Source of the DNA: Apiotrichum sp. Y4204
Taxonomy: Eukaryota > Basidiomycota > Tremellomycetes > Trichosporonales > Trichosporonaceae
Assembly: GCA_025531455.1 (NCBI GenBank)
Contig: JAMYHL010000042.1
Coordinates: 62,001 to 126,000 of the forward strand
Reading direction: 5' to 3'
Length of the DNA: 64,000 bases
Shown here: in pieces, positions 21,901-32,699 of the stretch
How the letters are laid out: each line of letters opens with the position of its first letter
Numbering within the stretch: position 1 is the stretch's first letter
Notes under the pieces: generated by a model
What the model was told of the DNA's origin: nothing
Seen by the model: only the letters and a program-made list of their open reading frames with translations
Database searches by the model: none
Position numbers and translations under genes: made by a program

Positions 21901-23707
21901 GACCAGCTCCACAACGCCATCTCCAAGCTCGGCGGTACCCTCATCAACCGTATGCAGCTTTCCGAGCTCGGCACATTCGGTCCCACTGTCTTTGAGAATG
22001 TTGCTGGCTTCCTCATCATCAAGAATGACGTCAAGGACATTATGTTCACGGACGACCCGCACGAGGACCCCGAGCCGCTCGACATGACGCGTATCCACCC
22101 GGAGGACTACGAGTACGCGCAGAAGATGTGTCAAGACTCGCTCGATCTCGACGCGGAAGATGTGGCCGACCAGCACCGCTCGGCCGTTGTCCTGCAGCTC
22201 ATGCAGGATGAGGATCGCGCTAGGAAGTTGTCGGAGCTGAATGTGGACGACTTTGCCTTCAACCTCCAGCGCCAGGGAGAGGGAAACAAGCGCCATACGC
22301 TAAACGCCATTGTACAGGAGCTCATCCAGTGGCATGCGGACCGCCGCCCGGCATTCTACGTCCCGACCGCGTGGGAGGTGGTGACAATGTTGACTGGCGA
22401 AACGGTGCGCACCATCGGCCAGGGTCTGCGTGTCACTGCGACCGTGCGCCGTGCGCTCTCAAGCCGCGTCTTCTGCACTCTCGAGTCCGGTATTGAGGCT
22501 GTTCTCGAGCGCGAGTATGTCGACGACCGCGACCTGGATCGCCCACTCGAGGACATCTTCCCTCGCAACTCCGCCATCAAGGCCGTCATCTTGCATCCCG
22601 AGCCGGAGCGTTTCCAGGTGCGCATCTCTACGCGCCCGAGTGATCTGGAACAGTCGGTTCCCTTTATCCAGCCATTCCGCGAGGAGGCGTTCAACAATGA
22701 GGACCGCAAGCAGGCTGCAGAGGCGGCGGCTGCCGCGAAGCGTCGCCACAAGGCCGGCTCCGTGAAGCGCGTTGTCAACCACCCGGCATGGCACGTCTTC
22801 AACTCGGGCCAGGCGGAGCAGTACCTCGCCGGCATGCAGCGGGGCGACGTCGTCGTCCGGCCCTCGTCCAAGGGCGTCGACCATCTTGCCGTCACGTGGA
22901 AAGTGGACGAGGATGTGTTCCAGCACATTGATGTCAAGGAGATTGACAAGCCCAACGAGTATGCCGTCGGCAGGATCCTCCGTATCGCGAACAAGTACTC
23001 GTACGCCGACATTGACGACCTCATCATCAACCACGTGCGCGCCATCGCGCGCAAGTTTGACGAGATGCAGGCGTCGGACAAGTACCGCTCAGAGGCGGAG
23101 CTGGGTGAGTGTGGATGAGTTGAGCAAAGTGCGAGAGTTTTGCTGACAGCCAGAAACATATCTCAAGAACTACGTGCAGGCGCACCCCGGCCGCAGCATG
23201 TACGGCTTCAGCATCGACAGCGACCATCCGGGATGGCTCAAGCTCTGCTTCCTGAACAAGGCGACAAAGGACGGTGGCCAGATCCAGACGTGGCCCGTCC
23301 GTGTACTCCCCGGCGCGTACCAGTTGAACAACGCCGAGGTCCCCGGAGTTACAGAGCTGTGCAACGCGTTCAAGGCGCAGTACTCGACGCGTCTGGCGGA
23401 GCAGGGCGGCGGGCGGACACCAGCAGTCCGCATGCCCGCACGCACACCGCTCGCAGGTGGCCGCACACCAGCAGTCGGCGGACGAACACCCGCCATGGGC
23501 TACGGCGGCCGCACACCGATGCGCCCTCCCCCTGGGCCAGGGTACGGCCCCCCTCCTGGAGCTGGCGGCCCGTCTGGCGGCTATGGCGGTCCTCCCGGCG
23601 GGCCGAGCGGCTATGGCGGCGGTGGCGGATACACGCCTGGTGGATACGGGTACGGCGGCGGTGGACGTGGTGGCGGCATGGCGGCACGGGGCAACGGCGG
23701 GTACTGA
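18996..23707 (+). CDS. SPT6: Transcription elongation factor Spt6
   Basis: Exons 18996-19573, 19609-21121, 21160-23104 and 23154-23707 encode 1529 aa. Spt6 is a histone chaperone and elongation factor bound to RNA polymerase II. The first 190 residues are acidic with KR-rich patches, the family's Spn1/histone-binding tail. The core follows with helix-turn-helix, YqgF-like ([16 protein letters not shown]), helix-hairpin-helix ([13 protein letters not shown]) and S1 regions. The tandem SH2 module appears as [15 protein letters not shown] near residue 1250. The C-terminus carries GGRTPA repeats and a glycine-rich end, resembling Spt5-like CTR repeats. All junctions are in phase (for example G|AA ACA TAT). 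It is divergent from NUP85. Confidence 0.95.
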
Positions 23708-24577
23708 GGAAAAGGGAGTCTTTTAGGTGTACACTATCATCGTGATTATGCATACAGTAGCATTAGAGCAGGCGCATCGGGAACAACGAAGGAAGCGCTG
23801 GACGAGGGGATGTGTGTAGAAGCAAGCGTGTAGCCTGTGCTGCGATCGACAGGAACAGGATGGCCCGATATGGGTTGATCGTCGGGCACAGGGCTGTCCT
23901 GATCGCCAGGGCATGGGATCTTTGGTCACACCAGGGGGATCTTCGGGATCGTCGGCCTGGTTGGGTACCCTGTCTGACAAAAAGCACCGTCACAACAAGA
24001 AAAAAAAAAACGGTAACAATAATGAACAGAATGTGAGATAATAGACAGATCTTCAGACACCAAAGAACTGTAGTGTAGATATCAAACCCTGCGAGACGAG
24101 AACGGGGGTCGGGGAACGGGACCGCGGTCTCGGACGCGGACACGGACGCGAACGCGGCGTAGTGAGATGAGCATGACGATAAGAAATCGCAGAGAACGAA
24201 AAATGATAAAAGAAAAAGCAGCAAGAAAAAAGAAAAAGAAGAAAAAAAAGTCAGGCGCGTCCAAGCGCATCGCACAACATGCGAGTATTCGATTCATGTG
24301 GTCATGCGGTTACTCGGTATGGGTACGGGCGATGCGTTGCGCTGGTTTGCGCTACCGCAGCACAGTTTCAACTGCACTTCTCCATCTGGATCGGTGAAAG
24401 TGAAGCTTGTTCGAGGTTGTGATGAAGCTGTCAATGAGATGCGGTAAGCTGTGTCGTGTAACATGCTCATTGCCACGTCGAGAAAAACGAGCACCAGAGA
24501 TAAGACAGTCAATTTAGTCAGTACAAGGGACACCCAAAATACATGGTCTATGACTAGGCTACACTATTCCACTACGT
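23708..24577. other. Intergenic between convergent SPT6 and MUS81
   Basis: 3' flanks of the two genes. It includes an imperfect hexamer-type run (GGACGCGGACACGGACGC, about 24133-24155) and a purine-rich poly(A/G) tract (about 24205-24250). No gene is seen. Confidence 0.5.
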
Positions 24578-27082
24578 TTACTCCTCCCTCTCCTCTCCCC
24601 AGAGACATTTCCACAGGTCGCGGCTGAGCGCCGGGCCAATCTTGCGCCGACCTTCGCCCGCAATCTCCTCGGCGAAGAAGTGGCTCGGCGGGCGGGCACG
24701 CGCGCCGGTCCCGACCGTCCCGAGCGCGTGGCGCTCCACCATGGCGTCGTACAGTGCGCGCGGCGTGTCCCACTTATCGAGGAGGGCGGCCACGCGCTCA
24801 GCGCTCATACCCCGGATGCAGAGGAGCATGCGGCCAAAGGACTCGCGCAGTGTGCGAGCGGCCGATTTGTCGTTCAATGCTTGGTACGCGTCAAAAGAGG
24901 TGAGATAGCTTGTGGACGGGTAGTTGCGACGCAGCGCGGCTTGGAGCGATGTGTAGGATGTGCGTGAGAGGTGCCGGCTTGGAATGACGTGCAGGTCTTT
25001 GTGTGTCGACGCAATGACGCGGGTCATGGTCGCGAGAAAGTCGATCGTGTCGCTCAGCTTGTGTGTCTCCTTGAGGAAGAAGCCGTTGATGACCTGGATC
25101 TGGGACTTGGCGGTCATGATCTGCTTCCCGTTCGCTTCCATCCGCGCAGCAGTCTGCCAATCCTCGACGACGTAAAAGACATTGCGGATGCACGACTGTG
25201 AAAGGCGGAACTGTCATCAGCGAACCGGGAATCATGTGGGAGTGCTAACAGCGATGTCGACCAGCACTCATCTTTCGGACACTCACACACTGCTCCTGAT
25301 ATCGTCCGTCGCGGATACTAGAGCACAAGTCATCCAGCCGCTTTCTCTCCACCACATAGTCGAGCACACACTCGTCCTCCTCATCTCCCAATCCATCTTT
25401 CCTTCTTGCGACCCAGCACATATCGCCCAGCCGTAGAGCGCGCGTCTCGACAGTAATGCCCCGTGCAGCGAGGCTTTCCGCAATCTTGTCTCGACTGTTC
25501 CGCGACTCGACCTCGCGTGTATCGAGAATCAGCACCACGTCGTAGCTCCCTTCAAGGAAGATGAGGGCGTCAGACTGGTCAAAGGGAGGCGCGTCACGTT
25601 CTTCGCCGAGAAGCGGAAGCTGACTTGAGAGCCGGGGTCCGCGGGGTGCTGCTGAGGGTAGTGCGCGGGCTCCCGGGAGTGGTGCCAGACTGGGCGAGTC
25701 TGGTGCTAACGAGGAAATGGACGGAGCGCGTGAAGGCCCAGCAATCGGTGATGCCGCCACTGATGCTAGACGAGACGGCCCAGCAACAGGCGACGGTACG
25801 ACCGATGCAAGGCGGGACGGCGCAGCTCTCGGCGGCATTCTCGGGACAGTGGACGAGCTCCCGAGCATGAGGGTGCTGGCCGACGAGCTCCGCCCAAATG
25901 ACCGTGAAGGGAGCGCGGCGTGTGCTGCCTCCTCCGTAAAGCAGCTGCACCGGGGCGGTGCGCCTTCCTCGGCAATGTACGCAAACACACTCGCACCCGC
26001 CTCTTCAAGCATGCGCAGCGTACCGACGATCGGGTGGGTTTTCTGGACCGTGCGGAACTCGATGCGCCGCAGGCTGACGTACTCTTCTGGACAGAGGCGG
26101 AGGCGCGCGGCTGTAAGCTCGTGCACGCGGGCACCAACGGCGTCTGCGTAAGCTTACAGACAAGCAGAGGGAGCTTACCAATGTACCAAAACTCAAACTT
26201 GTGTCCCTCTGCCGCTTGCGGGGCAGGCAGGGGGGATGGGGCGGAGGGTGCACGCACTGGAGGCTCGGACGCGTGCCGCCCCGCCGTGCGCTGGGGCTCA
26301 TTCTCGCGCATGTTCATGAGGGTGACGGCCACGTCACTGTCGTCAGCCGTGCTTCTGAGAATCGAGTACCACTCACTGTCCATCCTCGGTGAGCGAGTAC
26401 CGGTGCGGGCTGCCCTGCACGACGACATAGCCGCGGTTCACGAGCGTCTTCATCCCCGCCCAGGCCGTGACGAACGTGCCGCGCTCGGCGTGGTCGTAGC
26501 TGCTCGTACAAAATGGCTGGGCGGCACGCACAAGCTCACCCTTCGTAAGAAAAGCCTGCACCGAGCCCTCGGGGAGCTGCGAGAGCAGCCCGAGGAGAAT
26601 ACCATACGCCCCCGAGCCGTGTTGTGGGATATACGCCTTCGGTGGTCGTGCTGCGCGCTTCTTCTTGGCGGGGCGCTCCGGCTCCTCCGTATCCGCGTCC
26701 TTTTCAGCTTCCTTTTCATTCTCCTTATCCCGGTCCTTTCCGCCCTGTTTCCGCCGTTCTCCCGTCAGCTCCGAACGAGGCGCCACTCACTAGGCGAAGA
26801 GGGATACGGCGTGCCCGTCTCCTTGCAGTGTTCCCGCAGTCGCTTCTCGAGGGTCGCGACTGTCTTTGGGCCAATTCCCTGCAAAATCGCGAGTTCTCGG
26901 GGATGCGTATAGGCTACGGGACATGCGGAGAGCGAGCGGCACGCTTTCGCGTATGTGTCTGCCGTCTTGAGGCCGTTTGCCCGGGCAGCGTCGCGGAGTT
27001 CTGGAATTAGCCGCGGACTGAGCTAGCGGCACGTACCCTCCAGCCAACTCAGGAAGAGCGGGTTCGCGCACTCCCCCGGCAT
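24578..27082 (-). CDS. MUS81: Structure-specific endonuclease subunit Mus81
   Basis: Six exons (27082-27037, 27000-26791, 26758-26377, 26336-26179, 26143-25287, 25210-24578) give about 761 aa. With Eme1, Mus81 cleaves branched DNA such as 3' flaps and Holliday junctions. The N-terminus NPLFLSWLEELRD followed by LQGIGPKT is the conserved Mus81 HhH domain. A winged-helix region follows (RGYVVVQGSPHRYSLT). The ERCC4 nuclease core shows LILDTREVESRN and VVERKRLDDLCSSI, carrying the GDxnERKxxxD catalytic motif. The C-terminal HhH reads IRGMSAERVAALLDKW. Introns are 32-76 nt. The serine/proline-rich insert before the nuclease core contains imperfect repeats (PSRLASV.SP.AGPSR), probably disordered. 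Confidence 0.92.
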
Positions 27083-27290
27083 GGCGAATCGCGGGTCTGG
27101 AGTCAAAGTGGGAATGAGTGTGGTGGGAAGAAGAGGGATCGCGAGAACGAATGTTTTGGTGGCGAGCAGGGATGCGGGTTAGTCAACCAGAGAGTGGAGG
27201 ATTATGTAATTTTTGTTTGGTTCCATAAGCCGTCATCTAAATCTCAAGCTCAAATGTGAATGCATCTCGGCTACGAATACGAAATCTCTC

Positions 27291-29112
27291 TCATGCATAG
27301 GCTCTGCGCAGCTTGGTCGATGAAGCGAGTGCCGAGCGCACCATCTTGCGCATCCGCCCACGCGCCTGCCGGGGGAGCTCGGCGATGAGGTCTCCTACAT
27401 TATCCAGAATCGCATCCGCCTGATCGAGCAGCGGAAGCACAAGGTGCGCGGGTGGCGGGGCACCGGATATAACCGCAAACAGCTCGGATGCGGACGAGAA
27501 CGCGCTCAGAGGGATGTACAGCCTGTGCCGCGCGGCGTCGGCCCGCACGCGGTGAGATATGGCTACGAGACCGAGCGCGTGCCCGAGCTCCCTTGCGCGC
27601 GGGATGAGAGCCAGTGCTTTTGGCGCTGCGTCGGCAGGTGCGAGAGACGAGAATGCGAGGTGAACATACGCGGCAACAAACGAGCCAAACACCATGGTCG
27701 TGTACTCTTCCAGCTGGTTGCGTGTCTTGATCGGGAGGTGGTCGGCGACTTCGCCCTCGGCTATGCGCACGGCGAGAGGGACCTTGCTTTGGGGCATAAA
27801 GTTCGCGTCCACTTCCAGGCCGTTACACAGATCAAGGAAGGGGGAACGGGGTATGCGGCGGCGGACGAGGGCCGCAAAGATGTAGAACACGGCGTGGTCC
27901 TGCGCAGTGGCGTGGATCGTGCTCAGCGTGAGTATGCGGTCGAGAGCCGGTGCGTCGTCATACATCTGCTCGAGGAAGAGATGGAGAGCAGCCAATGCAC
28001 GGTGCGGCTCGGACGCAGTCGCGGGGTCGGAGCGGTGCACGAGACGGAGGGCGGTCTTGTGCCAGCTGTTGATGGCGAGGAGGGGGATGCGGAACGTGGG
28101 GGGCGAGACGGGGGCAATGTCCCCTTCGGAGCGGAGCTTAGCGTCCGCGAACGCGAGGGCTGAGACGAGGTGCGCGTCAACCTGAGGCGGGTACTGGAGT
28201 GTCGTCCAAAAGTGGCTCAGCAGAGTCACAAATTGTCCTGGCAGCCGTGGCGGGAGCTCTGGGTCGAGGATAACCGCCAATTCCACCCGATGCAGCAGAC
28301 CGAGCATGAGAAGCGACGCGTAGCTCGACAACCCGGCGAGCACAATCTCCCTGACGTCAGCGCGGAAACTTCAACTACTCACTCGACGCGGAGGGACCGG
28401 GACCCCGCCACCAGACCGCGATACCGTCCGGCAACGAGCGCCGCAACGCCCACCACTGGCCACAGCGGCTTGCCTGCACCGAGCTCGGCCCCGGCGTACA
28501 CGAGCCCCGCGATGGGAAAGGCGAGGACTGCTCCGACCCAGGCACTCTCCGACGCTGGAAGACGCAACACACGATCCAGCAAATCCCCTTCGCCTCGCCT
28601 CGCCCCAAACGCGAGGTACGCCACACACACGGTGCCGACGGCCGCCCACACTGTCGCCGCCTGTCGCCGCCGCGGGAGGACGGATACCGTTTCCGGGGGT
28701 AGATTACCTTCCGTCTGCGCGAGGCGTACCGTATCCTCCCATTCCACATTAGGCGGCGTAAATGGGAACAGCGCGGACCGTGGAATTGCGAGCCGGTAGG
28801 TAACGTAGCTGAGGAGGAAGGGCACAATGACCGGTGTGAGGAGCAGTAACGTTTCTGCCAAACTGCCATTAATCTCGCCGCGATAGACTCCGCCCTTTCA
28901 TCAGCTTGTTTCACGCAGAAGACTTACGCTCGCCACAGCCGTGACGGCTGCTACCGGGAGGAGGGCGTACGCGGGCAGCGTGTATGATGCCGGCGCGAAC
29001 CAGAGTGCTGCCTGCAGCGCCACCTGCGCCGCCGCCTGCGTGAGTACTGCTCCACTGCGGGTCAGCATAGCAAGTAATGTACGCTCTAGAGGCCTCACGT
29101 TGGGAAGGGCAT
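27291..29112 (-). CDS. CrtYB-like protein (lycopene cyclase / phytoene synthase homologue) lacking catalytic motifs
   Basis: Exons 29112-29099, 29054-28928, 28873-28383 and 28350-27291 join in frame to 563 aa. The first about 230 residues are hydrophobic membrane segments matching the fungal lycopene cyclase half of CrtYB; RVEEIVLAGL lines up with the PIEEAMFFLL motif, and LAETLLLLTPVIVPFLLSY with the first PYEEYAFFVIQTV motif. The second half matches the phytoene synthase half (IPRSPFLDL.., IKTRNQLEEYTTMVFGS, RARELGHALGLV, RLYIPLSAF). However, the first Asp-rich motif (DDxxD) reads as hydrophobic and basic residues, and the second (NIARDxxxDA) reads AISHRVRADA. It is therefore probably not a prenyl synthase. 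The open frames are intact, so it looks maintained rather than dead. The role is unknown; a scaffold, regulator or new enzyme are all possible. Confidence 0.7.
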
Positions 29113-29280
29113 TGTTGTGGTGGGTGAATGGCTACTTGAGAAGTGGCTTCGAGGTAATGCAACTTGAACTCGACGGTCGTCTCACTCATCCAACTCGCAC
29201 CCGATGACGTACTGTTCCTCGGACCCGCTAACGGCACCCCCAGGAGTGACACCATACGCTGCAGCAATTCACCTTGCACG

Positions 29281-29320
29281 TTCAATGCTCGACATCTTTC
29301 GAAAACAAAGCGGCATGCGC
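29281..29320 (-). repeat. Stray fragment of the left-end repeat
   Basis: TGCTCGACATCTTTCGAAAACAAAG-type sequence matches 3061-3090 and, more weakly, 1977-2000 and 392-420 in the left-end repeats. It sits between the start of the CrtYB-like gene and the end of GTP cyclohydrolase. This is a short match, so the call is tentative. Confidence 0.35.
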
Positions 29321-29419
29321 TCCAGCCACCTGCTCCCATACAATACATGCCGTACAGATGAATGTACAATGATAATAAAGAAAGGCTCATGTCCTAGGCC
29401 GCTAGTTGGCCAGCACCGC

Positions 29420-30577
29420 CTAATGGCGCGTCATGCTCGGCGAGCGGATGAGAGTGAGGAACTCCTCGCGCGTCTTCTGCTGCGTCCGGAAGCAGCCGAG
29501 CATCGTGGAAGTGACGGTAGTCGCGCCGGGCTTCTGCACGCCGCGCATCGACATGCACATGTGTCTGGGTTGTCAGCAGATGAAACAATCTTTCTCCCGG
29601 GCTTCCACTCACGCAGCCTCCATCACCACAGCCACACCACGCGGGCGGATGGCCTCCATGATCGCGAGTGCGACCTGCTTTGTGAGACGCTCCTGGACCT
29701 GGAGGCGACGAGCAAACGTTTCGGCAATACGCGCGAGCTTGCTGAGACCAAGCACGTGCTGGTTGGGGATGTACCCAATGGAAATCTTGCCGGTGAAGGG
29801 CACCATGTGGTGCTCGCACAGCGAGTACACGTCAATGTCGCGCACAATGACCATTTCGTCGTGGTCCTCGGCAAACACCGCGTCGTTGATCACGTCCGTC
29901 AGCCGCTCCTCGTACCCCTTGGTCATCCACATGAGCGCCTTGGCGTACCGCTCCGGCGTGCGTTGCAGGCCCTCACGGTCCGGGTCCTCGCCGATGCACT
30001 CAAGCACTGTCCGGATAGCGGATGCAAGCACCTCAATGTTCGCGGCCTTCTCCTGCGGTGTCGAGTGCAGGCGGATGTGCGTCCGTTTCGCTAATGTCAG
30101 CGAGCGCCGAAGCGAGGAGCCGGCATACCGCCAGTATCACTCACCAGGCCAGCCGAGACCCTCGGCATCCGCAACGCTGTCGGACACGCTCTCCGGCTGG
30201 GACTCGGACGTCGGGCCGGTCCCCGAGAGGGCGGCGCGGACATCGTCGTTGAAGTTCTTGTCGAGGAACTCCTCGCGTTGCTTGGTCGGGGTGTTGGCGC
30301 CCGATGACGGCCGGAAACCATACCCCTCACGAGGGGTGCGGGGGTACAGTGGCCCGCGCGAGGAGCCCGCAACAGCCGCCTTGTGGGCGCCGCCAGTCTC
30401 CAGGGCGATGGCCTGCATCTTGCTCTCGAGGACCGAGGTGGCTTCTGGGCTGCGTGCGTTGAGGTTGCTCCGTCCGCGCTCCCAGGTGCCGGTAGACGAC
30501 TCGAGTTGCTGGAGGTTGGAGAGGTTCTTCTGCGGGATGTTCTGCGGCGAGTGAGGGATTGGCTTTCCTTCGGACAT
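29420..30577 (-). CDS. GTP cyclohydrolase I
   Basis: Exons 30577-30145, 30090-29613 and 29564-29420 give 351 aa. The enzyme converts GTP to dihydroneopterin triphosphate, the first step of folate and pterin synthesis. After a disordered N-terminal extension of about 150 residues come the family signatures: [12 protein letters not shown], the zinc-binding and catalytic [10 protein letters not shown] (Cys and His ligands), [28 protein letters not shown], and the terminal exon with [14 protein letters not shown] supplying the second zinc cysteine, followed by TRREEFL-like TREEFLTLI. All active-site residues are present. The long N-terminal tail is fungal in style and may be regulatory. Confidence 0.95.
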
Positions 30578-31323
30578 TATGGGATGCGATGTGATGCGAG
30601 GGGACGTAGTAGTGATGGTGTCGATGGGGGCTAAGCGTTGATGTGATGTGTTAGAGCCTTGGTGATGGATGGGCTGGGCTCGACCTTGTGGAACCCTACC
30701 ATTTTCGCAAATTGTTCATCCACTCACAATCACCTCCCCCCAGATCGGCCGGGTCAGCTGGCCGTTGGTACCCGCCTAGCTACGCCCAGCCTCCACTGCC
30801 CCTCCCTCCTCCACCCCCTCCACCCCGCACATTCCGAGACTATCTGTGTGGGCAACGACGCCTCGCGACTCGATTGCGGAAATTCTATTTCATTTCAGCA
30901 ATTCAGGAAGGAAAAGAAGGCACGTGATTGCTCAATAAGGAACATCCGATACAGGGTCACGTAGATAAAGAACGGCCCCGACAACTAAGCACGTAGATCC
31001 TGGGGGGTGTTTCAGGTAAACAGGCCGCCACCACCATAACGCCGAGATTCTCCGTAAAAAGTGGAAGGCGAGAAACTGGCCCAGCCTGGCGGTGGGTGTG
31101 GAGTCTGTATGAGGCAACTACAATGCTACTGCAAGCGAGTGGCGCGGGCTGGCAGAGTGTCATCCAGGCGCACTGGCGGGTGGTGGAATTCTCCCCACCC
31201 AGGCGACTCACGGGGCCAGGCTGGCAGTGCGCTGCCTGGCTGATTCCACTCCCCTCTGGCCTCGCTGTTAGACTCTCTTTGCGTGACTCGACCGTTTCTC
31301 AACCCTCAAGCACCCGCACAAAA
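30578..31323. promoter_or_regulatory. Divergent promoter, GTP cyclohydrolase / eL43
   Basis: A 746-bp spacer between two divergent start codons. Apart from C-rich tracts (about 30780-30830) no strong element is recognised. Confidence 0.45.
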
Positions 31324-32087
31324 ATGGTACGCATCCGACGAGGACAACTGCGGCGACGACAGCGACGGGCGACATCGACATGAGCACCGAGCATCGGCAT
31401 CGGGCATCGGCAGCAATGGCACGGCAGCGGCGATGCGCGGAGAACGACGTCGCGGTGTCGATGGAGGCAACGATCGACGGACACGAGCTGGAGGAAGAAC
31501 ACTGGAGACTCGACCAAGTGTTGCCGCGCCCCACTAGGTGTTGGCTAGATGCTCGTCGTCCGGAGATCTCTGTTCTAGTGTCGTCGAGCCGTTACTCGTC
31601 TCGCTCGTCGCGCCGTTGTGCTGGAATCGCCATTTCCCTGCCATTGCTCTCGCGTGCCCCACCCGTCGTCGCCGCGAACAACGTCCAATCCACCACCCCA
31701 ACGCACCCACTAACATCCAGACCAAGCGCACGAAAAAGGTTGGCGTCACCGGAAAGTACGGTACCCGTTACGGTGCTTCGCTCCGTAAGACGTGAGTTGC
31801 TTGCGCTTGGTGCAGCACTGACCCCACAGCGTCAAGAAGATGGAGATCACCCAGCACTCGCGCTACGCGTGCCCTTCGTGCGGCAAGGTGAGTCTTATTG
31901 AGATGAACAGCCCTGTGAAGAACGGAATCTGACACGCCAGAACGCCGTCAAGCGCACCGCTGTTGGTATCTGGAACTGCAAGGGCTGCAAGAAGCAGTAC
32001 GCCGGCGGCGCCTACGTCCTCGGCACCGCCTCGGCCGCCACCGTCCGCTCCACCATCCGTCGTCTCCGTGAGGTCGTCGACGCCTAA
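31324..32087 (+). CDS. RPL43: 60S ribosomal protein eL43 (L37Ae)
   Basis: Exons 31324-31326, 31721-31791, 31830-31887 and 31941-32087 encode 92 aa: [56 protein letters not shown], then [19 protein letters not shown]. The four cysteines of the zinc ribbon (CPSC, CKGC) are present, as expected for this large-subunit protein. Exon 1 is only the start codon, followed by a 394-nt intron with CTAAC-type branch site near its end. Long first introns immediately after ATG are common in fungal ribosomal-protein genes and may hold regulatory sequence. Confidence 0.95.
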
Positions 32088-32699
32088 GCGGGTTGGGATG
32101 TACGGTTGATGTATTGCATGACACAGAGGCGAACCGGAGAAGCGAGCGCTGGAGGATGTATGGAGGGGCAAGGACTGGGTGCGCGTGGGGGGACTACGAT
32201 GGGCTGGATGGCTGCATTTAGAGCGTGTTGCGGTGGCTTCAGCGGTTGTCGCCGCTCGGCGCGCACATCGGAGACGGAGCTGTCTCGTCTGCGCGTCTTG
32301 TCGCTGTCAGTAATTTTGAGGCATCATTCTTGGCTTCTTAGTGCTTGAAACTGGCAGACAGACACTGCATACAGTTTGAAAAACTCGGAGGATTCAGAAG
32401 ATCAAATTATCAAAAGTGCAAAAATAATAGGCACCTTGAACCGGAATGTCAAACTTCACGCCTATCCCTGTCCGCAATAGGCGCGTCAAAAGCTGAGTGT
32501 TGTTGACGCAACCCGCCGATCCCAAAAAAGGTGACGCAGATTGACGAAGGTATAGAGTGTAGAGTTGCCACCAGGTCCAACAAGGAGAATTGAAGATTGA
32601 TTCCAAGAACCCACTTCTCTCTCGTTAGTTTGCTTGCTCTTCCACTCTTATCTCCATCACCACATCACCTTCATCGCTATCATCGCCACTCTTCCCGCC
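32088..32699. other. Intergenic eL43 to bZIP gene
   Basis: 3' flank of eL43 and promoter of the bZIP gene, which ends in a pyrimidine-rich leader (32608-32699). No further gene. Confidence 0.5.

Noticed and set aside
21028..22296. 422-codon minus-strand frame inside SPT6
   Set aside because: Antisense shadow of the conserved Spt6 core; no signature and no splice logic.
27291..28343. Squalene synthase proper
   Set aside because: The upstream exons encode lycopene-cyclase-like membrane segments and the Asp-rich motifs are missing, so a CrtYB-like homologue fits better.
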